DNA of 64,000 nt from JAXMEQ01 sp046348225 (GCA_046348225.1 JAXMEQ010000010.1:106117-170116); one strand, 5' to 3'. Positions 8,177-17,469 are shown, counted from the stretch's first letter. Notes: generated from the sequence alone by a model not told the origin. A program made the numbers and translations.

Positions 8177-9072
8177 GCGCGGTGCCGGCGCTGGACCTGG
8201 CAGGCTGGGCCCGCGAGCGGCTGGCGCGGGTGGAGCGGGCCCTCACGCAGTGGGTGGCGGGCGACGCACCCGCCGGGCTGGGCGAGGCCATGCGGTACGC
8301 GGTGCTGGACGGTGGCAAGCGGTTGCGGCCTCTGCTGGTGCTGGCGGCGGCCGAAGCCGTTGAAGGCAACGCCGAAGCCGCGCTGCGCGCGGCCTGCGCC
8401 GTCGAGCTGATCCACGCCTACTCGCTGGTGCATGACGACATGCCCTGCATGGACAACGACGTGCTGCGCCGTGGCAAGCCCACGGTCCACGTGAAATTCG
8501 GCGAGGCCCAGGCCCTGCTGGCGGGGGACGCGCTGCAGGCGCTGGCCTTCGAGCTGCTGGTGCCCGAAGGCGACGCGGTCCCGGCCGCCATGCAGGCCAC
8601 GCTGTGCCGGCTGCTGGCACGGGCCGCCGGCAGTTCGGGCATGGCGGGCGGGCAGGCGATTGACCTCGCCAGCGTGGGCCTGGCACTCACGGAAGACCAG
8701 CTGCGCGGCATGCACCGGCTGAAAACCGGGGCGCTGCTGCAAGGCAGCGTGCTGATGGGCGCTGCCTGTGGCAATGCCACGGAGGCGGCAGCGACGGCGC
8801 TGTCGCACTACGGGGCCGCGATGGGGCTGGCGTTCCAGGTGGTGGACGACATCCTGGACGTGACGGCCGACTCCGCCACCCTCGGCAAGACGGCCGGCAA
8901 GGACGCGGCCCAGGACAAACCCACCTATGTCTCGCTCATGGGGCTGGAGCCTTCGCGGGCCCTGGCCCGCGCGCTGCATGCGCAGGCGACGGCGGCGCTG
9001 GAGGCCAGCGCCCTGCGCGACACCCGTGCGCTACGCGCACTTGCCGACATGGTGGTCAACAGGAACAATTAG
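8173..9072 (+). CDS. ispA: farnesyl diphosphate synthase (polyprenyl synthetase)
   Basis: A 299-residue trans-isoprenyl diphosphate synthase. The first Asp-rich motif is DDMPCMDND and the second DDILD, which bind magnesium and the allylic diphosphate; GGKRLRPLL near the N-terminus is the isopentenyl diphosphate site. It condenses IPP with DMAPP and GPP to farnesyl diphosphate for ubiquinone and undecaprenyl synthesis. The start is GTG 8173 overlapping the xseB stop, or GTG 8182, which sits better behind the AGGAG at 8168-8172. dxs follows after 2 bases. Confidence 0.94.
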   Translation: MSAVPALDLAGWARERLARVERALTQWVAGDAPAGLGEAMRYAVLDGGKRLRPLLVLAAAEAVEGNAEAALRAACAVELIHAYSLVHDDMPCMDNDVLRRGKPTVHVKFGEAQALLAGDALQALAFELLVPEGDAVPAAMQATLCRLLARAAGSSGMAGGQAIDLASVGLALTEDQLRGMHRLKTGALLQGSVLMGAACGNATEAAATALSHYGAAMGLAFQVVDDILDVTADSATLGKTAGKDAAQDKPTYVSLMGLEPSRALARALHAQATAALEASALRDTRALRALADMVVNRNN

Positions 9073-9074
9073 GC

Positions 9075-10961
9075 ATGGCATCTCTGCTGGAAACAATCAA
9101 CGGCCCCGCGGACCTGCGCAAGCTGCCGCGGGCGCAGCTCGCCACCGTGGCCGACGAGCTGCGCAGCTACCTGCTGCACAGCGTGGCGCGCACCGGCGGG
9201 CACCTCAGCTCCAACCTGGGCACGGTGGAGCTCACGGTGGCGCTTCACTACGTCTTCAGCACGCCCCACGACCGGCTGGTCTGGGACGTGGGGCACCAGA
9301 CCTACCCGCACAAGATCCTGACGGGGCGGCGTGACCGCATGGGGACGCTGCGCCAGCTGGGCGGTCTGTCGGGATTCCCGCGCCGCGACGAAAGCGAGTA
9401 CGACACCTTTGGCACCGCCCATTCGTCCACCAGCATTTCGGCTGCGCTGGGCATGGCGCTGGCGGCAAAGCAGAAGGGCGAAGACCGCCATGCCGTTGCC
9501 ATCATCGGCGACGGCGCCATGAGCGCGGGCATGGCGTTCGAGGCGCTGAACAACGCCGGCGTGGCCGACTGCAAGCTGCTGGTCATCCTCAACGACAACG
9601 ACATGTCGATCAGCCCGCCGGTCGGCGCGCTCAACCGCTACCTGGCCCAGCTCATGAGCGGCCAGTTCTACGCTGCAGCCAAGAACGTGGGCAAGCAGGT
9701 GCTCAAGCCGGTGCCGCCGCTGTTCGAGCTGGCCAAGCGCTTCGAGCAGCAGGCCAAGGGCATGGTGGTGCCCGCCACGCTGTTCGAGAAGTTCGGTTTC
9801 AACTACATCGGTCCGATCGACGGGCACGACCTTGAGTCGCTGGTCCCCACGCTGGAGAACATCAAGCACCTCAAGGGCCCCCAGTTCCTGCATGTGGTCA
9901 CGCGCAAGGGGCAGGGCTACAAGCTGGCCGAGGCCGACCCGATTGCCTACCACGGCCCGGGCAAGTTTGATCCGGCCGTCGGCCTGGTCAAGCCGGCGGC
10001 GCCGGCGCTGCCGACCTTCACCCAGGTCTTTGGCCAGTGGCTGTGCGACATGGCCGCGCAGGACGAACGGCTGGTGGGCATCACGCCGGCCATGCGCGAA
10101 GGCTCCGGCATGGTGGAGTTCGAAAAGCGCTTCCCCGGCCGGTACTACGACGTCGGCATCGCCGAGCAGCACGCGGTGACGTTTGCCGCCGGGCTGGCCT
10201 GCGAAGGGCTCAAGCCCGTGGTGGCCATCTACTCCACCTTCCTGCAGCGGGGCTATGACCAGCTCATCCATGATGTGGCCCTGCAGAACCTGCCTGTGGT
10301 GTTCGCACTGGACCGTGCGGGTCTGGTAGGGGCGGACGGCGCAACGCATGCGGGCGCCTACGACATTCCTTACCTGCGCTGCGTCCCGAACATGGCGCTG
10401 GCCTGCCCCGCCGACGAGCGTGAATGCCGCGCCCTGCTGAGCACCGCATTTGCACAGAACCACCCGGTGGCCGTGCGCTACCCGCGCGGGGCGGGTGCCG
10501 GGGTTGCTGCGGGCACCGACCTGGAGCCGTTGCCCTACGGCAAGGGCGAAGTACGGCGCCAGGGGCGGGGCGTGGCCATCCTCGCCTTCGGCACGCTTTT
10601 GTATCCGGCACTCAAGGCGGCCGAGGCCCTGGACGCGACCGTCGTCAACATGCGCTGGGCCAAGCCGCTGGACGAGGCGTTGCTGCTGCAGGTCGCAGCG
10701 CAGCATGAAGCACTGGTGACGCTGGAAGAGGGCGCCGTCATGGGGGGCGCAGGCAGCGCTGTCACCGAGGCGCTGAACGCGGCGGGTGTCACACGGCCGG
10801 TGTTGCAGCTGGGCCTGCGCGACGAGTTCATCGAGCATGGGGATCCGGCCAGGCTGCTGGCCATGCAGGGGCTGGACGCGGCCGGCATCGAGGCTTCCAT
10901 TCGTGCGCGCTTCACCAGCCCGGGTGAACAGGCCCGGCCTGGCCTCAAGGTCGTTGGCTGA
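9075..10961 (+). CDS. dxs: 1-deoxy-D-xylulose-5-phosphate synthase
   Basis: A 628-residue thiamine-diphosphate enzyme that condenses pyruvate and glyceraldehyde 3-phosphate, the first step of the MEP isoprenoid pathway. Visible features are the catalytic AHSSTSISAALG histidine region, the thiamine motif GDGAMSAG...NN, the central transketolase domain (DVGIAEQHAVTFAAGLA) and the C-terminal domain. The length is close to the E. coli enzyme. Its position directly after ispA indicates joint expression of precursor and chain-elongation steps. A weak GC hairpin (10974-10993) follows. Confidence 0.97.
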   Translation: MASLLETINGPADLRKLPRAQLATVADELRSYLLHSVARTGGHLSSNLGTVELTVALHYVFSTPHDRLVWDVGHQTYPHKILTGRRDRMGTLRQLGGLSGFPRRDESEYDTFGTAHSSTSISAALGMALAAKQKGEDRHAVAIIGDGAMSAGMAFEALNNAGVADCKLLVILNDNDMSISPPVGALNRYLAQLMSGQFYAAAKNVGKQVLKPVPPLFELAKRFEQQAKGMVVPATLFEKFGFNYIGPIDGHDLESLVPTLENIKHLKGPQFLHVVTRKGQGYKLAEADPIAYHGPGKFDPAVGLVKPAAPALPTFTQVFGQWLCDMAAQDERLVGITPAMREGSGMVEFEKRFPGRYYDVGIAEQHAVTFAAGLACEGLKPVVAIYSTFLQRGYDQLIHDVALQNLPVVFALDRAGLVGADGATHAGAYDIPYLRCVPNMALACPADERECRALLSTAFAQNHPVAVRYPRGAGAGVAAGTDLEPLPYGKGEVRRQGRGVAILAFGTLLYPALKAAEALDATVVNMRWAKPLDEALLLQVAAQHEALVTLEEGAVMGGAGSAVTEALNAAGVTRPVLQLGLRDEFIEHGDPARLLAMQGLDAAGIEASIRARFTSPGEQARPGLKVVG

Positions 10962-11089
10962 AGCGGGCGGGCGGCGCCGCTGCGGCGCGTTTGCTGACAG
11001 CAGGCTGAATGCTAATGCTTTACGGGTATTTCTCAAGGGAAAACCCGTGAGGGCTTAAGTGTTCGCCTTCCTAGAATGACGGCTGATTT

Positions 11090-11106
11090 GACAACTTTAA
11101 GTTGTC
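11090..11106. promoter_or_regulatory. perfect palindrome upstream of dctP, candidate operator
   Basis: GACAACTT-T-AAGTTGTC is a perfect inverted repeat with 8-base arms, 53 bases before the dctP start. Its left edge forms TTGACA (11088-11093), so a repressor bound here could block a -35 box. I could not find a convincing -10 box, and no regulator gene is adjacent. Confidence 0.45.
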
Positions 11107-11158
11107 CCAAATCTGACTCGCCAACTCTGTTTTTCTGATCCATTCGAGGAGCTAACAC

Positions 11159-12238
11159 ATGGACCGTCGTTCCCTAATCAAAAATGCCGGCATCGCCGGC
11201 GTGCTGGCCGCTGGTGTTGCACCGGCAGTGCATGCACAGGCCGCCATCCGCTGGCGCCTGGCGTCGAGCTTCCCCAAGTCGCTCGACACCATCTTCGGCG
11301 CGGCTGAAGTGTTTGCCAACAAGGTCAAGGCCATGTCGGGCGGCAAGTTCGAGATTTCGGTTCACCCCGCTGGTGAACTGATGCCCGCGTTCGGCGTGGT
11401 CGACGGCGTGCAGAACGGCACCGTGGAAGCCGCGCACACCGCGCCCTACTACTTCTTCGGCAAGGACGAGTGCTTCGCCCTGGGTTGCGCCATTCCGTTC
11501 GGCCTGAACAGCCGCCAGATGACGGCCTGGATGTACGAAGGCAACGGCCTGAAGCTAATGCGCGAGTTCTACGCCAAGTACAACATCGTCAGTTTCCCGG
11601 GCGGCAATACGGGCGCGCAGATGGGCGGCTGGTTCCGCAAGGAAATCAAGTCGGTGGCCGACATGAAGGGCCTGAAGTTCCGCATCGGTGGCTTCGGTGG
11701 CAAGGTGCTGGAGCGCCTGGGCACGGTGCCCCAGAACATTCCTGGCGGTGAAATCTATCAGGCCCTCGAAAAGGGCACGATCGACGCCGCCGAGTGGGTG
11801 GGCCCGTACGACGACCAGAAGCTCGGCTTCAACAAGGTGGCGCCGTTCTACTACTACCCCGGTTTCTGGGAAGGCGGCCCCGAGCTCGACTTCTTCATCA
11901 ACAACAAGGCCTTCGAAGCCCTGTCGCCCGAGAACAAGGCCATCGTCGAGGCGGCTGCCGCCGAGGCGCATGTCACCATGCAGGCCCGCTATGACGCACG
12001 CAACCCTGGCGCGCTCAAGCAGCTGGTGGGTGCCGGCACCAAGCTGCGTCCGTTCCCGAACGACGTGATGGCTGCCGCCTTCAAGTCGGCCATGGCCATC
12101 TATGACGAGCTGAGCGCCAAGAACGAAAACTGGAAGAAGATCTACGGCGACTACTCCAAGTTCCGTGCTGACCAGAACCTGTGGTTCCGCTTCACCGAAG
12201 CCACGTTCGACCGCTTCATGCAGTCGCAAAAGCTGTAA
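11159..12238 (+). CDS. dctP: TRAP transporter substrate-binding protein, TakP-like
   Basis: A 359-residue periplasmic binding protein with a twin-arginine-like leader (MDRRSLIKNAGIAGVLAAG ... AVHAQ). The mature part (RWRLASSFPKSLDTIFGAAEVFANKV, EISVHPAGELMP, RIGGFGGKVLERLG, AAEWVGPYDDQKLGF) resembles the TakP group, which binds 2-oxo acids such as pyruvate with a cation. The ribosome site GAGGAG lies 9 bases upstream. It faces dctQ and dctM of the same type, which are convergent on the other strand, so the binding protein and membrane subunits are not co-transcribed. A strong terminator follows. Confidence 0.88.
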   Translation: MDRRSLIKNAGIAGVLAAGVAPAVHAQAAIRWRLASSFPKSLDTIFGAAEVFANKVKAMSGGKFEISVHPAGELMPAFGVVDGVQNGTVEAAHTAPYYFFGKDECFALGCAIPFGLNSRQMTAWMYEGNGLKLMREFYAKYNIVSFPGGNTGAQMGGWFRKEIKSVADMKGLKFRIGGFGGKVLERLGTVPQNIPGGEIYQALEKGTIDAAEWVGPYDDQKLGFNKVAPFYYYPGFWEGGPELDFFINNKAFEALSPENKAIVEAAAAEAHVTMQARYDARNPGALKQLVGAGTKLRPFPNDVMAAAFKSAMAIYDELSAKNENWKKIYGDYSKFRADQNLWFRFTEATFDRFMQSQKL

Positions 12239-12262
12239 TCAGCCCGACGTTTCTTCATGCTC

Positions 12263-12293
12263 AGGCCGCGCGGCAACGCGCGGCCTTTTTTTT
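12263..12293 (+). terminator. intrinsic terminator after TakP-like dctP
   Basis: A 10-bp perfect stem AGGCCGCGCG/CGCGCGGCCT with GCAA loop runs into eight T, 25 bases past the dctP stop. Confidence 0.9.
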
Positions 12294-12606
12294 GGCCTGC
12301 GGCTGCGCGCCGGCGAGGAAGGCAGCGACCGCGGCCGTCATGCCCGGGTCGCGGGTGGCGGGCGTGCCCGGGTGACGTGGGCACAAGGTTGCCGCGGCAC
12401 CCGCGGCGATGCCAGCCCCCGGCGCTTGCTGCGCACGACCCCCTGGAGGGCGGTGCTCCCGTCAGATCGGGACGATGATCAATTGCCCTGCGCCAGGGCG
12501 TGTGGAGGGCGGTGTCGGGGGCGTACAGGCCGTGGGTCACCCCGGATCGGCACGCGTCACCTGGCCCATGCAGCCGTACGAGCTCGACAGGGGGGTCAGC
12601 CAGGGC
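12294..12606. other. 313-base stretch without a supported gene
   Basis: GC-rich DNA between two terminators. Several frames are open on both strands, but none has a ribosome site, a recognisable domain or a start that fits. It could be a decayed gene: the minus-strand frame through 12400-12600 reads without stops but matches nothing I know. No repeat or RNA was recognised. Confidence 0.5.
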
Positions 12607-12637
12607 AAAAAAAAGCCGGGCCATGGCCCGGCTTTTT
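12607..12637. terminator. bidirectional terminator between dctP and dctM
   Basis: The stem AGCCGGGCC/GGCCCGGCT with a two-base centre is flanked by eight A on the left and five T on the right. It can end the dctQM transcript on the minus strand and read-through from the plus strand. It lies 12 bases past the dctM stop. Confidence 0.85.
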
Positions 12638-12649
12638 CCGCTTCCGCGT

Positions 12650-14428
12650 TTACTTCTTGTTGGCGTCCTTGAACAGGTCGTCAATGTTCTGCTGCTCCTG
12701 CTCGGCGGCCTTGCTGTCGCCCGCCGCGCCAGGAAGGGCCCCGGGCTTGAGCGGGTCCGCTGCGCCGCCGGGCATGGCGTCCGGCGACATCTGCTCAAGC
12801 TGCGTGGCAGCCTTGTTCAGGTCTACCTTGACGTCCTTGTCCAGGCCGCCGGTCACCAGCGCCGGGAAGGCAATCACCAGGCCCACCATGATGATCTGGA
12901 TCACCACGAACGGCACGGCACCCCAGTAGATCTGCATGGTCGTCACGGGCTGCACCAGCGCCTTGGTGACCTTGTCGGTGTATTCCTTCATGGGCGCCAC
13001 GCTGCGCAGGTAGAACAGCGCGAAGCCGAACGGCGGGTGCATGAACGAGGTCTGCATGTTCACCGCCAGCAGCACGCCGAACCAGATCAGGTCGATGCCC
13101 AGCTTCTCGGCCACCGGGGCCAGCAGCGGCACCACGATGAACGACAGCTCGAAGAAGTCCAGGAAGAAGGCCAGCACGAAGATCAGGATGTTGACCACGA
13201 TCAGGAAGCCCAGCTGGCCGCCCGGCAGCCCGCTCAGCAGGTGCTCCACCCACTTGGCGCCGTCCACACCCTGGAACACCAGGCTGAAGATGGTCGAACC
13301 GATCAGGATGAACACCACGAAACACGACAGCTTGGTCGTGACGTTCAGCGCCTGCTTGAGCAGCGCAAAGCTCAGGCGCTTGCGGGCCATCGCCATCGCA
13401 AAGGCACCCAGTGCCCCCATGGCGCCGCCTTCGGTCGGGGTGGCGATGCCCAGGAAGATGGTACCCAGCACCAGGAAGATCAGCAGCAGCGGCGGGATCA
13501 GCACGAAGGTGACGCGCTCGGCCATCCGCGACAGCAGGCCCAGCCGGGTGACCTTGTTGATGACGGCGATCACAAAGGCCAGCAGCACGCCGGCACACAT
13601 GGCGACAACAATGGTTTCGTCTGTGGCGACCGTGGTGACCTCGGTCTTCTTCCACCAGCTCACGACCTGCGCGTAGTTCTTGCCGAGCGCTACGGCGGCG
13701 GCTGTGGACACGATGGTCAGCAGCAGCAGCGAGGGCAGGCCCGAGGAGCCGTTGGCCTCGCGGTAGGTACGCGCTTCGGGCGGCAGGGCCGGCACCCACT
13801 TGGGCTTGAAGATCGCCAGCAGGATCACGTAGCCCACATACAGGCCGGTGAGCACAAAGCCGGGGATGAAGGCGCCCTTGTACATGTCGCCCACGCTGCG
13901 GCCCATCTGGTCCGCCAGAATGATCAGCACCAGCGACGGCGGGATGATCTGCGCCAGCGTGCCGGACGCTGCAATCACGCCGGAAGCCAGCCGCCGGTCA
14001 TAGCCGTAGCGCAGCATGATGGGCAGCGAAATCAGGCCCATGGAGATCACCGAGGCGGCCACCACCCCGGTGGTGGCGGCGAGCAGGGCGCCCACGAAGA
14101 TCACGGCCAGCGCCAGGCCGCCGCGGATCGGGCCGAACAGCTGGCCGATGGTGTCGAGCAGGTCTTCTGCCATGCCGCTGCGCTCGAGGATCAGGCCCAT
14201 CAGCGTGAAGAACGGAATGGCCAGCAGCGTGTCGTTCTGCATGATGCCGAAGATGCGCAGCGGCAGCGCCTGCAGCAGCGCCTCGGGCAGCACGCCGAGT
14301 TCGATGCCGATGAAGCCGAAGAACAGGCCGCACGCGCCAAGGCTGAAGGCCACCGGAAAGCCCAGCAGCAGGAAGATGACCAGCCCCGCGAACATGATCG
14401 GGGCGAGGTTGTGGGTAATGAGTTCCAT
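12650..14428 (-). CDS. dctM: TRAP transporter large permease, long TakP-type
   Basis: A 592-residue membrane protein of the DctM family, the sodium-driven permease subunit. It is longer than typical DctM (about 425) because of an insert around residues 215-310 and a hydrophilic C-terminal tail (LEQMSPDAMPGGAADP ... DDLFKDANKK); this extended form is seen in 2-oxo-acid and related TRAP systems. Conserved signatures include IPFFTLMG, AQIIPPSLVLIILADQ and GIATPTEGGAMGA. It follows dctQ with a 15-base gap and shares its transcript. Confidence 0.9.
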   Translation of the reverse strand: MELITHNLAPIMFAGLVIFLLLGFPVAFSLGACGLFFGFIGIELGVLPEALLQALPLRIFGIMQNDTLLAIPFFTLMGLILERSGMAEDLLDTIGQLFGPIRGGLALAVIFVGALLAATTGVVAASVISMGLISLPIMLRYGYDRRLASGVIAASGTLAQIIPPSLVLIILADQMGRSVGDMYKGAFIPGFVLTGLYVGYVILLAIFKPKWVPALPPEARTYREANGSSGLPSLLLLTIVSTAAAVALGKNYAQVVSWWKKTEVTTVATDETIVVAMCAGVLLAFVIAVINKVTRLGLLSRMAERVTFVLIPPLLLIFLVLGTIFLGIATPTEGGAMGALGAFAMAMARKRLSFALLKQALNVTTKLSCFVVFILIGSTIFSLVFQGVDGAKWVEHLLSGLPGGQLGFLIVVNILIFVLAFFLDFFELSFIVVPLLAPVAEKLGIDLIWFGVLLAVNMQTSFMHPPFGFALFYLRSVAPMKEYTDKVTKALVQPVTTMQIYWGAVPFVVIQIIMVGLVIAFPALVTGGLDKDVKVDLNKAATQLEQMSPDAMPGGAADPLKPGALPGAAGDSKAAEQEQQNIDDLFKDANKK

Positions 14429-14443
14429 GTTGTTGTGCTCCGG

Positions 14444-15055
14444 TCAGGCGGCTTTGGCTTCGGCTTTCGCCTTTTCTTCAGCCAGGCGCTGGATGGCTTC
14501 TGCCAGCTCTTCTTCGGCCGTCTTTTCGATCTTCTTGACGGTCGGATCTTCAATCAGGCCCTGCAGGAAGGCCAGCCGCTTGATGAGTTCCGATGCGCCC
14601 TGCAGCATCAGCAAGCCGAAGCCCAGCGGCATCATCAGGTACACCGGCCAGCGGATCAGGCCACCGGCGTTGGACGACATTTCGCCGGAGTTGAAGCCCT
14701 TCAGGAAGAACGGAATGCCGTACCAGAGGATGGCAAAGCACACCGGGGCCAGAAACACCACGAAGCCGAACACGTCGATCCAGATCTGCGTGCGCTTGGG
14801 CAGGCGGCTGTGGATCACGTCGATCTTCACATGCTCGCCGTTGAGCAGCGTATAGCCTGCGGCGAGCATGAACGACGCGGCGAACAGGTACCACTGCACT
14901 TCGAGGTAGGCGTTGGAACTCATGTCGAACGCCTTGCGGACAACCGCATTGACGCCGCTGATGACGGTGGAGGCGAGGATGAGCCAGATGACGTACTTGC
15001 CGATCTGGGTGTTCAGCCAGTCCACACCTTTCGAGAACTTCAATAACGCTTGCAT
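14444..15055 (-). CDS. dctQ: TRAP transporter small permease
   Basis: A 203-residue protein with four hydrophobic helices (YVIWLILASTVISGVNAVVR, WYLFAASFMLAAGYTLL, IDVFGFVVFLAPVCFAILW, WPVYLMMPLGFGLLMLQG) and a charged Ala/Glu/Lys C-terminal tail. It is the DctQ partner that bridges binding protein and DctM. ATG 15055 has GGAGA 6 bases upstream; the frame upstream of it lacks support. The GEHVKIDV motif after helix 2 is typical of this family. Confidence 0.9.
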   Translation of the reverse strand: MQALLKFSKGVDWLNTQIGKYVIWLILASTVISGVNAVVRKAFDMSSNAYLEVQWYLFAASFMLAAGYTLLNGEHVKIDVIHSRLPKRTQIWIDVFGFVVFLAPVCFAILWYGIPFFLKGFNSGEMSSNAGGLIRWPVYLMMPLGFGLLMLQGASELIKRLAFLQGLIEDPTVKKIEKTAEEELAEAIQRLAEEKAKAEAKAA

Positions 15056-15279
15056 GATGTCTCCGGGAGATAAAAACCGTTTCTTGCGAGAACACCCGGG
15101 GACCGCGCGTGCCACACGCAAGACAACCGGGTGCAATAAGCCAGAAGGATATAAGACGTAAATTCTAGAAGTCACTCTACAGACAAGCTGACAGCAACGT
15201 GACGGTACATGCCCTTACAACTCAGGGTTTGTACCGGGGTGCCGTGCGGCGCCGGGAAGCGGGCGGCCGATAATGCTGC

Positions 15280-16542
15280 ATGCCATCGCTGACGCCCGCC
15301 GCGACGCCCGACCAGATCGATTCCCCCGGCATGCGTGCAGCAGGCCGCGAGCTGTTGTCGCTGGCCTTGATGGATGCGCGCAACCACACGCTGAACCTGC
15401 TGACCCACCACGAGCAGGCGGCTGCCGACCCGCCGCCGGGCCCGTCGCAGGACGGCTGGGAACCGGCGCTCTGGCTGGCCGGGCACACCGGCTGGTTTGC
15501 GGAATACTGGATCGGGCGCAATACCCAGCGCGCGCTCGGCCCGCGCTGCCCGGCCGAGCCGTTGCGCCTCGCATCGGTGGAGCCCCAAGCCGATGCCTGG
15601 TGGCATCCCGCGCTGGTGCCGCTGGCGCAACGCGGCCAGCCGGGCTTGCCGGATGCCGGCGCCACGCGCGCCTGGCTGCTTGACACGCTCGAATCCACCC
15701 TGGAGCTGCTGGACAAGGCCGGCGACGGGGACGACGCGCTGTACTTCTACCGGCTGGCCCTGTTCCACGAAGACCTGCGTGGCGAGCAGCTCATCACCAT
15801 GGCGCAGACGCTGGGCCTGCCGATCCGGCTCGCGCTGCCCGGTGGCGCGCAGCCGCGTGCGCCCCTGCAGGTCCCGGCCACCCGCTGGCTGCTGGGGCTG
15901 CCGGCCGGCGGCTTTGCGTTTGACATTGAACGCCCGGCGCATGACGTGGCGGTGCCCGACTTTGAAATTGATGCCCAGCCCGTGACCTGGGCGCAGTTTG
16001 TCGAGTTTGTGGACGACGGCGGCTACGACCGCGCCGAGTTCTGGCAGCCCGAGGGCTGGGAATGGCTGCAGGCACTGGCCGCGCGTGATGGCCGGCGCGG
16101 GCCGCGGCATGTGGAGCAGATCGGGGTGGCCAGCGGTGCCGTGATGCAGACGCTGTTTGGCCGCGCGGTGCGCATGTCGGGCGGCCAGCCGGCCATGCAC
16201 CTGAGCTGGTGGGAGGCGGACGCCTGGTGCCGCTGGGCCGGCCGGCGCCTGCCGACCGAAGTGGAATGGGAAGTTGCCGCCCACCAGGCGGCGCGCCAGG
16301 GCTTCCGCTGGGGTGATGTGCACGAGTGGACGGCGTCCACCTTGCGGCCCTGGCCCGGCTTTCAGGCCGACCCGTGGACGGCGCTGGCGGACTGGAGCGG
16401 CCCGCACTGGCTGGGCCGCGCCCGGGTGCTGCGCGGGGGCTCGTTTGCCACCCGCTCCCGCATGAAGCACCCCAAGTACCGCGGCTTTGCCGCACCCGAA
16501 CGTGACGACCGCTTCGTCGGCTTCCGTTCCTGCGCTTTCTAG
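15280..16542 (+). CDS. EgtB/SenA-like protein (DinB + formylglycine-type domains), altered metal motif
   Basis: A 420-residue protein with an N-terminal DinB-like bundle (AGHTGWFAEYW near residue 70) and a C-terminal sulfatase-modifying-factor fold ending RVLRGGSFATRSRMKHPKYRGF...DDRFVGFRSCAF. This matches iron sulfoxide synthases EgtB (ergothioneine) and SenA (selenoneine, described in Variovorax). Those enzymes bind iron through an HX3HXE motif. Here the segment is HEDLRGE: His163 and Glu169 remain, but the second histidine is Arg167 (CGT, one base from CAT). No egtD, senB or senC is nearby. It may be a diverged or inactive member. Confidence 0.75.
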   Translation: MPSLTPAATPDQIDSPGMRAAGRELLSLALMDARNHTLNLLTHHEQAAADPPPGPSQDGWEPALWLAGHTGWFAEYWIGRNTQRALGPRCPAEPLRLASVEPQADAWWHPALVPLAQRGQPGLPDAGATRAWLLDTLESTLELLDKAGDGDDALYFYRLALFHEDLRGEQLITMAQTLGLPIRLALPGGAQPRAPLQVPATRWLLGLPAGGFAFDIERPAHDVAVPDFEIDAQPVTWAQFVEFVDDGGYDRAEFWQPEGWEWLQALAARDGRRGPRHVEQIGVASGAVMQTLFGRAVRMSGGQPAMHLSWWEADAWCRWAGRRLPTEVEWEVAAHQAARQGFRWGDVHEWTASTLRPWPGFQADPWTALADWSGPHWLGRARVLRGGSFATRSRMKHPKYRGFAAPERDDRFVGFRSCAF

Positions 16543-16544
16543 AT

Positions 16545-16593
16545 GCTATTGATTTTATAGCGCCTCACGCAGCGCCGGTGCGGGCTACAGGCC
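16545..16593 (-). repeat. dispersed repeat, copy B (covers modC 3' end)
   Basis: The core GCTATTGATTTTATAGC is followed by GCCTCACGCAGCGCCGGTG and CGGGCTACAGGCC. The reverse complement aligns over the full 49 bp with copy C at 29161-29209. It lies 2 bases past the EgtB-like stop and contains the last codons and the TAG of modC. Confidence 0.85.
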
Positions 16594-17469
16594 TTTTTCT
16601 TCTGAATCCAGCATGAGTACCGGCTGCGCCTGCAGCCGCACGCGCACCGCCTCGCCGGGCTGTCGGGCCACCGTGTCAGGCAGCTGCAGCTGACCCTGTT
16701 CAAACGCCACGGTGGTCAGGCCGCGCGCTGCGTCGTGGCCGCACACCGTGGCCCGGACCACGATGCCGCTGCCCTCGGCCAGCGGCAGTGCGTTGTCGGG
16801 CTGCGCCAGCAGGGCGGAGGCCGGGCCGCTTTGCACCACGCGGCCGGCCTCCATCAGCACCAGGTGGTCGGCCAGGCGGGCCACTTCGCCGATCGCATGG
16901 CTCACGTAGATGACGGGGATGTCCAGCTCCCGGTGCAGACGCTCCAGCCAGGGCAGTACCTCGGCCTTGCGCCGCGCGTCCAGCGCTGCCATCGGCTCGT
17001 CCAGCAGCAGCAGGCGCGGGCTGGTGGCCAGCGCCCGGGCCATCGCCACGCGCTGCCGTTCGCCGCCCGACAGGGCGTCGGGCCGACGCCCCATCAGCGC
17101 GTCAATGCCCAGCAGTGCCACCGCCTGGTCGATGGAAACCTTGCGCTGCGCGGCGGGCACCCGCGTCATGCCGTATTCCACATTGCCGCGCACCGTGAGG
17201 TGGGGGAACAGGGCGGCGTCCTGCGCCACATAGCCCAGTGGCCGCCGGTGGGTGGGCACAAAGCGGTGGTCGTCCTGCCAGACCTCGCCCTGCACCCGCA
17301 GGCGCCCGCCCGGTGCGTGCAGCAGGCCCGCCATGGCGCGCAGGCAGGTGGTCTTGCCGCAGCCCGACGGGCCGAACAGCGCCGTCACGCCGCGGCCGGG
17401 CAGGTCCAGCGTCACGTCGAGCGCAAAGCCCGGGTAGCGGACGTCAAAGCGGGCCTCGATGCGGCTCAT
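16585..17469 (-). CDS. modC: molybdate ABC transporter ATP-binding protein
   Basis: A 294-residue ABC ATPase with Walker A GPSGCGKT (residues 33-40), signature LSGGERQRVAMARALA and Walker B LLLLDEPMAALD, plus a short C-terminal MOP/TOBE-like region (VRVRLQAQPVL) that can bind molybdate. It powers ModB for molybdate uptake. It is shorter than the roughly 350-residue E. coli protein, and the last codons and stop fall in a repeat copy, so the native C-terminus may have been replaced. Its start overlaps the modB stop by 4 bases. Confidence 0.92.
   Translation of the reverse strand: MSRIEARFDVRYPGFALDVTLDLPGRGVTALFGPSGCGKTTCLRAMAGLLHAPGGRLRVQGEVWQDDHRFVPTHRRPLGYVAQDAALFPHLTVRGNVEYGMTRVPAAQRKVSIDQAVALLGIDALMGRRPDALSGGERQRVAMARALATSPRLLLLDEPMAALDARRKAEVLPWLERLHRELDIPVIYVSHAIGEVARLADHLVLMEAGRVVQSGPASALLAQPDNALPLAEGSGIVVRATVCGHDAARGLTTVAFEQGQLQLPDTVARQPGEAVRVRLQAQPVLMLDSEEKGL

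Noticed and set aside
12257..12606. Small frames between TakP-like dctP and dctM
   Set aside because: No ribosome site, domain or start that agrees; kept only as an unexplained stretch.
12500..15046. 848-residue plus-strand frame across dctQM
   Set aside because: Gln/His/Arg-rich antisense product of two well-supported membrane protein genes.
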